Source of the DNA: Lophium mytilinum
Taxonomy: Eukaryota > Ascomycota > Dothideomycetes > Mytilinidiales > Mytilinidiaceae
Length of the DNA stretch: 64,000 nt
NCBI GenBank assembly: GCA_010093605.1
Contig: MU004191.1
Coordinates: forward strand, 1,729,832 to 1,793,831
Reading direction: 5' to 3'
Shown here: positions 39,355 to 50,500 of the stretch, in pieces
How the letters are laid out: the number at the start of each line of letters is the position of its first letter
Position numbering within the stretch: position 1 is the first letter of the stretch
Position numbers and translations under genes: made by a program
The notes under the pieces: generated by a model
The model's input: only the letters and a program-made list of their open reading frames with translations
Databases searched by the model: none
What the model was told of the DNA's origin: nothing

Positions 39355-41301
39355 CTAAGGCGCCTCACATTCTGCCAAAGTAAAATGCTTAAAGCAAGGG
39401 AGCTGCGGCTCTTTCCATACGCCATCATAGAACTCCCCCTTTCCATCAAATGCCACGGGGCTCAAAGCACCGAGGCTGAGCTTGATAAGATCTGCTGAAT
39501 CACATTTCCCAAGCTCAGGTCCCACTGAGATGGTTGTGTCGGAATCTGTTTCAGCAGCTTGGCTGCTCGATTCGTCGTCGCTTTCCGTGTCGCTGTCGTC
39601 CGAGTCGTCGTCAAAAAGGTCACGATGCTTCGTGTCCAAAAGAATTGACAGTCGTTCCTCAACGGCCTCCGCACCTTCGCCACCGTCCTCCTCGTTGCCA
39701 AGGTACCAGGTCATATCGCTTGCGGATTGGCGGGGGAAAGCAGACTGTAGAACTTTAGTGGTGAAATCCTCCAAAACACCGTTTCCAAATATCGCCGTGT
39801 CCAGGGCAGTGTAGATGGGGCTCTTCTTGGTGTATTTGCAATCTCCTTGGCCACCCATGGCGTCTGACAAGCAGTCTGAGTAGTGATTGCGGTAGAGTTC
39901 CAACATCTCGACGGCCAATCCTGAGCGGAACGGGTATAAATATTGAGGCTGCCAATCTTCGCGGAGCCACAAGGGAACCGAAGCAAATCCGACACATCGA
40001 GGAACAGTCTTAACGAGGTCCCAGTCAATAATCGCCGTTACTTTGTAAGTTTCCGGGTCGCAGAGAATGTTTTGGAGACCGAGGTCCGGGTGCTGTAGAA
40101 CGAAAGTCTCGGTTTCGTCCGTAGGTGACTGAAGAGACTGCCGGAAAGGATAGCAGTCGAGAGCCGCCTGAGCTATCCTTAACACCCCCACATCTTGCAC
40201 GCTAGAATGGTCCTCGCCCTCCCAGATCTTGGTTAGTGCCGAGAAATACTCTCGTGATGTCGATGCCGCAGGTATATTTCGAGTGTGTCGTGCAAAAACT
40301 GGGTCTCCTAGATTATTCTGGGAGTCGTTGCACCACGCACGCACTGGACCAATGAATGGGGCCTCCAAGTCGTCGTTTTCAAAGTCGAGCATGCCCGCTT
40401 TGTCGAACACAAGATCTTGTAGCCCGGCCATTGCTTCTGCCAGCGACTTTAGTAGATCATGCCGAATCTGGATCGTATTCACTTCAACATCCCCCTCCGG
40501 GTGCCATACGTCGGTCGCTGGCACGCCTTCCATGGCCTCCATGACAATATAGGGAGCCCCAATCTCGTTCTCAAGGACTGTCGAGTATCGATAGACATCA
40601 GGCACCGGGAATTTCCCATTGGTCTTCATCCGGATGTATCGCATAGTCAGAGCCTCCGTGCGAAGATTGCACGCGTCCGTCTTTGACCATCGTGCCATAT
40701 GGCCAGTAGCAGGGACCTTGATAACGATCTTGGAGCCATTGGCAGCCTTTAGGATGTAGGCAGTGTGATACGCCCCTTGCTTCTTGCAGTCAAGCTCGAC
40801 ACCAAGCCCTCCAAGTTCTCCATTGGGATCAAGAACATTGAGGGCAAGGCTCTTGAGCGCCTCGTAAGAGATGTTGCTAGTAGGCCCCCAATACTTAAAG
40901 TCGAAATGTCCTCGGTTCTGAAAGTGTTCCCGCGCAGATTGCATTGGATCGATGGCATTTGGTGCCGTGTCTGATACCCGTGCTAGCGATGGTGCTGCGA
41001 GAATATGATCTTGGGATTCAACTGGATCAGGTTCAGGATGCCTATCCACTTCATTGGTTTGTGGCGCCATCCAGTCGCGGGGTGCAGGTGGTTTCTTCCG
41101 TAATTTGCCCTTTCCATCGGAGCAAACAAGGAAGTCAGGGATAGTGCAATCGGCTGTCTTCTGCACAGTCTTCTTCATACCGTCCCTGAGTTTGTTTTTG
41201 ACGTTGTGCGCGATGTCCTTGATCTTGTGGGTGAATTCGTGTCCTTGGATCTTGACTTTGCCCTTGAAGCTCCGGAGCTTGCTGCAGGTCTTAGGAGCCA
41301 T
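39355..41301 (-). CDS. APH-fold kinase-like protein, paralogue 3, with acidic tail
   Basis: Single exon of 648 aa, the longest of the three paralogues. The N-terminal about 135 residues are basic and include a helical stretch (20-50). The kinase fold starts at KYWGPTSNIS; KQGAYHTAYI loop (174-183), Lys195 in VIKVPA, catalytic QHPDLGLQN (403-411; Asp406, Asn411) and IIDWD (424-428) are intact. After the fold comes an extremely acidic Asp/Ser/Glu segment (DDDSDDSDTESDDESS), then a further 50 residues that may form a small C-terminal module. It is about 11 kb from paralogue 2, separated by the SRR1-like, regulator, SDR and lysine-rich genes, all apparently unrelated. It borders the truncated gene and AT-rich block. 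Substrate unknown. Confidence 0.85.
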   Translation of the reverse strand: MAPKTCSKLRSFKGKVKIQGHEFTHKIKDIAHNVKNKLRDGMKKTVQKTADCTIPDFLVCSDGKGKLRKKPPAPRDWMAPQTNEVDRHPEPDPVESQDHILAAPSLARVSDTAPNAIDPMQSAREHFQNRGHFDFKYWGPTSNISYEALKSLALNVLDPNGELGGLGVELDCKKQGAYHTAYILKAANGSKIVIKVPATGHMARWSKTDACNLRTEALTMRYIRMKTNGKFPVPDVYRYSTVLENEIGAPYIVMEAMEGVPATDVWHPEGDVEVNTIQIRHDLLKSLAEAMAGLQDLVFDKAGMLDFENDDLEAPFIGPVRAWCNDSQNNLGDPVFARHTRNIPAASTSREYFSALTKIWEGEDHSSVQDVGVLRIAQAALDCYPFRQSLQSPTDETETFVLQHPDLGLQNILCDPETYKVTAIIDWDLVKTVPRCVGFASVPLWLREDWQPQYLYPFRSGLAVEMLELYRNHYSDCLSDAMGGQGDCKYTKKSPIYTALDTAIFGNGVLEDFTTKVLQSAFPRQSASDMTWYLGNEEDGGEGAEAVEERLSILLDTKHRDLFDDDSDDSDTESDDESSSQAAETDSDTTISVGPELGKCDSADLIKLSLGALSPVAFDGKGEFYDGVWKEPQLPCFKHFTLAECEAP

Positions 41302-41838
41302 TCGAGAAGATTATGGCGTGTGATCTGAGAAAGAAAAGTTTGTTCGATGGAGTGCTGCTGTGTGGTGGAAGGTGTGATGTGGTGGTGTTTGTGGTTGAGT
41401 TTGTGTTGGAGTGAAAAAGTAGGAGGGTAGATAGCTACTTAAGTATGGACTTGAATAAGAGCGCCCTACGAGAAGCGCGTGCGTTTACAATGAGTACTGG
41501 TGAATGCCACGCAACTGACCCGCAATTATATAGCTCTGTAGCATTGTTCGTATACAAATCCCAACTGGCACACCATTCACGGCTTCTATTATGCACAATA
41601 CCGCTAAGGACAGTGGCTCGACTCCTGTCCAGGTCCACTCGCCTGTGCAGATTCACTACTACGATGAGTACAAGCTCCCCATAAATATCTCGTGCCGTTG
41701 CAATGGCATCGAGTCTCATCAAAGTTGTTCCATCACCACTACCCACCACCGCCTTCGAAAGTGTCTTGGAGCCACCCGTACACAACATCTTCAGCCATCC
41801 TAAACACTCAACATCCTTAGACTTCCTACCCAGTCACC
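41302..41838. other. Divergent promoter region beside the AT-rich block
   Basis: Lies between APH paralogue 3 and the truncated plus-strand gene start. No coding motif. Composition is normal here, so RIP has not leaked into it to any visible degree. Confidence 0.45.
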
Positions 41839-41991
41839 ATGAATAGCTTAAACAGCGTTCACCAGTCCAAGGATCAATTCAGGAAGGGAAAAGAAGAAAT
41901 TGGAAAGGAGATCCGCTTCGAAGCTAGTGATACCTGGGCATCCACCCGCAATATTCGAACGGGGGCCCAGTGTGCAAAATTACATCCCTAA
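41839..41991 (+). pseudogene. 5' end of a host gene cut off at the AT-rich block
   Basis: ATG 41839 sits in a strong context (cagtcaccATGaat) and opens a frame of about 50 codons, MNSLNSVHQSKDQFRKGKEE onward with normal codon use. The frame ends soon after entering the sequence beginning near 41968 (cagtgtgcaaaattac), and from about 41990 the DNA is wholly AT-rich. I read it as the first 40 or so codons of a gene whose remainder was displaced or destroyed when the block inserted. The family cannot be told from this much. An alternative is a fortuitous ORF. Confidence 0.45.
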
Positions 41992-44900
41992 CTCTATAAT
42001 ATAGGTAAAAAGTCCATATAATTAGCATTTACTAAAAATAATATTACGTAATAGTACCCTATGCATTATAAAACACCTAAAAGGAAAGCGTATAGAGGCG
42101 TACCTTTCTAATACCCTAGTAAGTAAATCCCTTACTAGAAGGATTATCTTAGTAAAGACTATTTAGCTAAGCTATCTTACTAAAAGAGGGGCTAACTTTT
42201 TATCCCTTTTAAGTAAATAGTTAGCTATAAAAATAATAGCAATCCTTTATTACTTATATACGCTAATAAAGTAAATTATAATTTAGAAGGGAAATCTACT
42301 AGTATATATATAAGACTAATTACTTTATAGTACTAATAGACTTAGTTAAATAAAGGGTACCTAGCTAAATATTTTATAATAAAAATAGGCGTAGATCTAC
42401 TTAATATAGCGCGCATATTAGTAAATATTCTAGAAAAAGAGTATAGTATTAGAGTCCTATAGGCGTATATATTAAGCTATAAAGTATTAAGCTAGAAAAG
42501 AAATTATATAATTTTATAGTAAGAGCTAATCTATACCCTTACTAGATGCGCATCTATAGCTCTAGACTTTACTTCTTTACCTCTTTATATTATTCTGTGC
42601 TGTAAACTTTACTAACTATATTTACTAGAAATGTATCTAGTGCATTATTACTACTAGCAGCTACCTTAAGTAGGTTATCTATAGATTACAATATATAAGT
42701 AATATAGTTAAACTTTTACTCCTACTAATAGATTCTTTTAATGCTCTATAAATAGGTACTATATAAATATTAGAGTTCTAGTATTATAATTCTTTATACT
42801 TAATATAGCGTATATTTAACGCCTAAAACGCTAGTAGTACTAATTAGTATTATTAGTATAAAGTTTTCTATATACTAGATATTACTGTGCTAATCCTATA
42901 TAATACTACTATTATCTTAGTAGCGCCGCTCTTTCTAGAATCTAGAGACTATAGTATTCCTCTCTACTTTATTAAGCTATGCCCTAAATAGTTATACCTT
43001 ATAGTATAGGTATACTACCTTTATCTACTTATAGAGTAATAGCGCGGCAGCTAAAATATAGGTAAGAATTACAAGCTATTAGAGATAATTCTTAAGCTTA
43101 TTTAGAATACCTATAGAGATTATAGTACCTCTTTAAGTTTATTACTCCTTAGTAGCCGCTGTATCTTCTTAGTCTATCTCTTTAATAATATCTAGTATCT
43201 TCTGCGTCTTAGGATTTAATGCTGCAATTTCTATAGTAAATTAATAGAATAGTAAGTCTAAGTTAAGTATATACTATCTTCTCTTCTTAATAGTAGCTAT
43301 AGTTATTCTATACTTAAAATAACCCTCTTATAGTAGTTAACTAAGAACTAGAAAACTAAATACCGGGCGCTATTAGTAAATTAGGCTTAGAAGCTTACTC
43401 TATAGAAAATTTAGCGGATCTTCTATACTACCTTAATACTACTATTACCTAATACTCTCTAGCTATATTACACGCAGCTTTATAGTAATATTATTAATAC
43501 TAGCCTAGGCTTCTACTTAATACTCTAGGTTAAGAAAGCACTCTTAACTCTACTCTTTAAGCTAAGGAAGTAGAACTAGGGGTTTCCCTCTATTATTACT
43601 ATTTATCTAAAAGCTTCTAGTATCTATTATCTAGTAAATTATTATTAAACTAAGCGCTTTAGCCTAATGCTCTACCTAGACTCTAATCTAGTTTTTAAAG
43701 TCTTAACGTGCTTAAATTAATTATAAACTATCTTTATAGTTAGTAATAATTTTATTAAAGTTTACCTAGATATTATAAAGTATATAACTTAAGCACGCAG
43801 TTTATAATCTTTATATATCTTTAGGAACCTCTCCCTTTTACTCTACTTTAAAATCCTATTACTGCTCTAGAAACTTAATATATTCTATTATATCCTCTAG
43901 GCCTTTTCTCTATAGTATTTCTAATAGTGCCTAAAGAGCAGGCTATATCTTATAATTAATGTAACTAGCTACTAAGACGCGTTAGAAAATATATAATATT
44001 AGCAGGCTCTCTTTATAAGCTTTATTTATGCTAATAATTCTAAACTATATATAAGTTTCTAGTATATATAGTTCTAGATAGTATAGCTAGTCTAGCATAT
44101 AGCTCTTAAATAATAGCGGTGTTATTATAATAATATTACATAATTGCCCTAGCCTTAGACTATATTCTCTATAATATAGAAATACTAACTATATTCTAAT
44201 TTAGGAGTTAAATATAGAAAGAGTATAAAGCTAAGTTTAATATAGCTTAATATTATTGCTAAGACTACTTGCATTACCGGCGTAATAGCTAATATAAAGA
44301 TTTATACTACTATAGCCTTTCTATTCTATATTAAAGATATTACTAAACTCTTTTATCTAGTTATTTTTTAAAGATAGAGGGATAATAATTAGCGCGTTTT
44401 CTAATATTAGCTAGAGCTTAGCTAAGACGCTACAGAGCTTATATATGCACTAGAGCGGAGATCTTATACTACTACTTAGGTATAATTAATTTACACTAGC
44501 ACCTTTATATAGGTATTTTCTATTATTTATCTAGTTATTAGATCTATAACTTTCTAGAAGTAATTAGAACTTTTTAACTTTAGTACTATATTTCTCTAGA
44601 ATAGTATTTACCTAGTATACTAATAGTATTTCTATAGTCTTTCTAAGGCCTTATTTATCTCTATTAAACCCGCCCTGCATTATACTATTTTAGCCGAGCA
44701 TCTATATAACTATATAAATCTAGTAGATATAGAGCTATTATTTTATACCCGGTACTAATATTCTATTACTTTTTATATTCTATAGAACCTTAAATAATAT
44801 ATAGGCCTTAGTCTATAGCTCTAACTCTATATACTTAGTTATTTAAGCCCGCGCTATACTTTTCTAGATTACTTCTTTTACCTTAAATACCTTATTAAGT

Positions 44901-46884
44901 TGCAGATCTATAGCAGCGAGGTTAAATCTATAGTAATTAGAAATTTTATATTATACTTCTCTAATTAAAGAAATTATATATATAGTTTACTTTATAAAAC
45001 TATAAAGATATATAGTACTATAGATTTTAAAGCCTTATAACTATATTAGAAACTATAGAAAGTAAGAAGAATCTTCTAGATAGTAGATAGCTACTATAGA
45101 GCATATTTTCCTCTAGCAAAGTTATAAGAATAGCGTAGGTAATACTATTAGAATTAGACTAGAGTTTATATATATTTCTAGGGGTTTCTTTTTAGACGCT
45201 AAGTTTACCTTATATAAATCTTATAAATTATCTATATTAGAATTAGTATTAATATTATATAGTTAAAGTAGCTAATTAACTAGAAAGTATATTAAGAAAG
45301 TTAATAGCCTAGTTAGATTCGGGCAGTTTTATTAATAGCCCCGTGCGCTAATCGCATGCTAAGCTAAACTAGTAGAAGGGGATTAATAATAAATACTACT
45401 AGTATAGAAGGGGCGTTATTCTTCTTCTATATAAGAGCTACTATTATCTCTATAGCTAGGTATAGTACATGCCTTATATATAGAATATAGAAGATATAAT
45501 AAGATAGAAATTACTCTATATACTACCTATCTCTCTTCTTTCTTACTAAGATAATAATATAGAATTAAGTACTAGCTCTACTAGAAATACTAACGCTAAT
45601 TCTTATTATAACACCTATAAAACTAAAGGGGTTCTTATTTATATTAAGGTATAGTAATATATTTAAAAGGATACTCCTTACTTAACTAGTATACCCGCCG
45701 CTAATAGATTCTATAAGCCTCTAAAATTACTTAAATATTACTACATTCTTATCTTTCTAGGCGAGAATAACCTAAATAAGTATAGCTAATTTAGAGGGCT
45801 AGAACTAGCGTGCTATTTTATCCCTAATAATATAATAGAACCTCTAGAAATAATAGGCTCTAAATAAAATTAGCTAATATTCTTCTAATAGAAGTCTATA
45901 ATAGCCGGCTTATATATAGGCACGTTCTTATTTACTATAAATAGAATCTTTTAACTAGAATTTAGGGCTGCTTATTATAAGATATTCTCTTATAGTTATA
46001 TACTTAATTATTTTAAAAAGGTTATTAATAGAATAGATATATATATTAAGAACCTTAACTTTATATTAAAATCCTTCTAGACTATAGACTATAGAACTAT
46101 ACATTAATAACTTGCGCAAGCATTTACTAGAATTAGAATATTACTAGACTACAGCTATAAAATAGACTAAGAAGAACGTTAGAGGGCTTATAACGCAGAC
46201 AAGAGGAAATATTACGCAGGATTAGAACGTATAGTAGAAAGAAAACGTAACGCTAAAAGTAGAAAAATGTATAAAAATAGGATAATAGTACCTAAAGTAA
46301 AGTACTTACTATTAAAATTTAGAAGTAAGTAAAGCTTATTATAAAAGATTAATTAAGAGGATAGCGCAGGCCTAGTTATATCTATATACTAGTTAAGGTA
46401 GCTAGTAAAGAGGGGGCTAGGGCCTAACTACTTAAATTTTAATACTTACACCTTAATAGACTTTAAAATTTAGTTAGCTAGTCTATAGCTTACTTAGAAT
46501 TAAAAATTATATTTTTAGTATATTATCTTTCTATTGCAGTTATTATTCTATTAGAAGAAGTATGCTATTTTATAAACTTTACTATTATATAATAGTAATT
46601 AGGGTAATTTAAGGTAGTATTATAGCTATATTAGCCTTATACCTTTCTCTTCTTCTTAGCTTAGTATTCTTATAACCTTAAATAGAGCCTATTTTAACCT
46701 AAACTATATTTATACTCTTATATAATAGAATACTAAGCTTTTTTTAGAGTTTAGAAGAGAAGGGCCTATATATAAATTACTATTATAATAATTCTTTACC
46801 GGCCCTAATACTAAATTTTAATATCCTTATAGTACTAACTAAGTAACTAGCCTTATTTATTAACTACTTAATATCTCTATTATA

Positions 46885-47525
46885 TACTAAGACTGCCCTC
46901 CGGCCTACTACGCCTCTTTATGCACCCGCCCGCCGCGGCCGCTACACCCGCTATAAACCTATTTAGGCTAGCCGGGAGGAGAGGCCTACTATATAGGGCT
47001 ATATTAGAAAATTAGTAGTAGCCTAAATATATAGAAGAGCGTAGAAGAAGTAATAGCTAAAAGAAGTTTATTATATACTAGATAGAAATTAAGCCTTAGT
47101 ATATACTAATTACTATTAAATTATCCTCTCTTATAATAAGTAGTTAAAAATAGCATTATATAACCTATATACTAATAGCCGCCTGCACCACTAGTAGACT
47201 TATATAGCCTTATTTAACTCTAGTCTATATTACTAGTATTACTAGTAGGCCTATATAACCTTATTTAATAGCCTTATAAGTAACCTCTATTATTAAACCC
47301 TAGTCTAAGAAGCTACAGCTTATGCGCAGCTTTCTAATAAGCTTATAATACCGCCTATTATATATACCTTATTTAAACATTCTTCTATATTAACTTACTA
47401 TTAATTTAAATATTCTTAATAAGCTACCTATTATAGCCGTGCTATAGGCTATACCTAGCTACTATTCTTAAGGCTATACGCCGTGCTATAAGCTACACCT
47501 ATAAGCTTGCCGCTTAATATTCTTA
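46885..47525. repeat. GC-richer island with short direct repeats inside the AT block
   Basis: 46885-46985 contains GC-rich words such as cccgcccgccgcggccgc that lack CpA and so offered few RIP targets. Two sets of imperfect direct repeats follow: ctagtag(a/g)-type units starting at 47191 and 47242 (51-bp step), and gccgtgctata units at 47436 and 47480 (44-bp step). It may be a non-coding terminal part of an element. Confidence 0.45.
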
Positions 47526-50500
47526 ATTTAAGTATATTCTCTACCTTAATTCTTATAATAATAACACGGCCCTATAGTATATAGTAGATAATAGAAAATT
47601 CTTAGATTTAGTATTATAAGTCTATATAGAATTACTAGCAATTATAATAGCCTAATTAGAAGGGGCTTTCTTTAGAGGAGGGGGGGGAAAGAGAGGGCGT
47701 TATAGCTATATTATGCACCGTTCTACTTTTATATACTACAGTTATATAATAGGTACTATATACTCTTATAATAATAAGACGCTAGGCTTAGCACCGCTAG
47801 TTAATCCCCTAAACTAAAGAGCGTTTAAGGTAGATTCTAGCGGACTCCTAGTAGAGTTATTAGACTAGCTTAGAGGCGGGTAGCCTATAATTTAAGTTAA
47901 TAGCGTTAATTTAATATGCTAAAAATTTATACTTAAGATAGCGTACTAAGAGAGGCGTCTTACTATTATAAAAGTATATAGTATTTACTATAACTCTATA
48001 ATATTCTCTTACCTAGACCTATATATTATAATTTCTAATTCCTGCATTTATTATCTAAGTATATTAAGCTTATAATTATCTATATTAATAGATAGTACTA
48101 TTTTAGACCTTCTTAAAGCTAATAGAATGTTCTATAAAGAACTTCTACTAAGTTATACTAATTATTTATAATAATAAGCGCTAGCTTATACTCTTTCTAT
48201 ATCTAATTTTTATTAGAGTCTATAGAGGCTTACTAATAGTAATTCTACTTTACTTATTACTACTCTTTATTTAGCTAGCGTATTCTAGCGTATATATAAC
48301 TTACTATAGCCCTTTCTACTTTCCCCTTAACTGCCTTTACCCTTAGGCGCATTTCTAGAAAGTATACCTATAGAGTATTAGACTTAGAACTATACGCTAG
48401 CATAAAATTCTTATTATACTTAAAGCTATTAACTAATACTAGATAGAGTCTAGCCTTTTATGCAGAAGCTTAGTAATATTAAATAATAGATCTCTAGCAT
48501 TTATTACGCTTATATTAGTAGAGTTAAATAACTATTTTCCCCCCTAGACCTAGGTAGTTTTTCTAAGAAGTAAAGGCCTTTTTAACGCATACTGCAGTAA
48601 GAATCTTAGGGTGCTATAGGTAAAGTATAAGCTTAAAGCCCGGTTTATAGGAACTACCTTAGCTTAGTAACCTAATATATTTTTCCTAGTTCTTAAATAG
48701 AATATAGAGAGTATAGTTTAATATTAAACCTCTTAGCCTAATAATATATAGAAAAGATAATTTATTTATAACTACTAAGATTATAATATTAATAGCTCTA
48801 TTAGTGCCGCCGATAATAAGAATCCTCCCTTCTTTAATCTTAACGCTATTATAGAACTTAGCAGTTTATAATATTATTAATATCTTAAGGTAGCACTATA
48901 ATATAGTAGATAAGTATAATAGCTTATAGGGTAAGTATATAATCTCTTAAAAGTAATTATCTTTTCTAATTCTTATTTATCTAAGTATTTATATTAGAAG
49001 GTAAAATATCTAGGTATTTCTAGAATCTTATTTTAGAATATCTAGCGCCTAACTCGGGCTTAACTTTATTATAAGGCCTTTTGTCGACTAATTAGCTCTT
49101 AGATAACTTAAGACTTCTTAAGTAGCCCCGGACTCTCTATTAACTGCCCTAAGCTTACTTTAATTGCTCTAGCTTTAATAAATTTATTATAATTCTAGTT
49201 TTTATCTACTAGGGCGGAAAGCCCTACGCGCCAGCATATTTTAGTAGCAGTTAAAAATAAGTTTTACTATTTATACTATGTAAAAGTATAGTATAGTTCT
49301 ACTAGTATCTTTCTTAGATAGTAAAGTTAGCTATCTATATATAACGCCTCTTCTTAGTTTAAATATCTCTAACTAATAAAGAGTTATTATATAAAAGATT
49401 CTTATAGATGCTACCTAGAATAGCTACTATCTTACCTTATTTATACTAAGTTACCCGGGAAGATTATATCTTTTCTAACTCTATAATTTTATATTCTTAT
49501 CTATAATTTTTAAACCTTTTCTATTAATACCTCTCTATAGAGGCTATTAGGGTAGAAAATAAATAATCTACTATAACCGCTTTCTACATAAGAATAGCTT
49601 ATAGATACTTGCATTAATATGCTGTAAACTTATACCTAAGTAGTAAGCATTCTATAGACACGCTTTAATGCAGTAGTGCCTGTGTTATTCTAATTATCTA
49701 AGGTTCTCTCTTAGAGCATATACTATATAAATACTATTATTAGCTAAGCTAAATTAATTAATTATTAGCAAGCGGCCTAATATATAGTCTAATTAACCTA
49801 ATAATACACTACTATAGTAATAATTACTCTTAATAATCTACATAATATAGTTAATATAGCACTTAACTCTATAGTACGCCTACTTCTTAAGTTTCTACCG
49901 GCCTTAGTACTTGCTTTAGAAACTACTATCTTTATCTAGATTATAATTATCTAGATATATATTATAATTACCTGCATATTTTCTACCTTACTTAAAGGGC
50001 TAGTCTAGAAGAAGATAAAAAAGCCTAAGGCCGGACGCAGAACTATAGTATAAGATAGAATTAGAGAAATATCTTACTAGTAGTCTATATAGAAAGAGCG
50101 CTAAGAGAAAGACTAGTAATAATAATAGGTATTATTTAGTTTATATTTTCTATATATTATAATAGATTATCTAGATTATAGTTATCCTATTAAAGTTTAT
50201 AAGTCTTATTTTTAATAATAAGTAGTAGCTAAATAGAGTTTCTTCTAAGCCTCTAGTCTTAAATACTACTGTAATAAACCTAAGAAGTTAAATAGAGCGG
50301 TAATAACCCCTACTAGACTAAGTACTCCTCTATTTTAACTCCCTATATAGATTTATATTTATTCTCTTATAATAGTATTCTCTTAATTAACTTAAAAGGC
50401 TAACTAGCCCTCTTTCTATAACTATAACTCCTACTATACTTACAACCCCTTTTATCTACTTTCCTAATATAACTATCTTACTCTACCTATCTTACTATCT

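Noticed and set aside
46130-46330. Basic Lys/Arg-rich stretch on the plus strand in the AT block
   Set aside because: It reads as coding-like for about 60 codons including stops, but I could not tie it to a family, so it is not listed as a feature.
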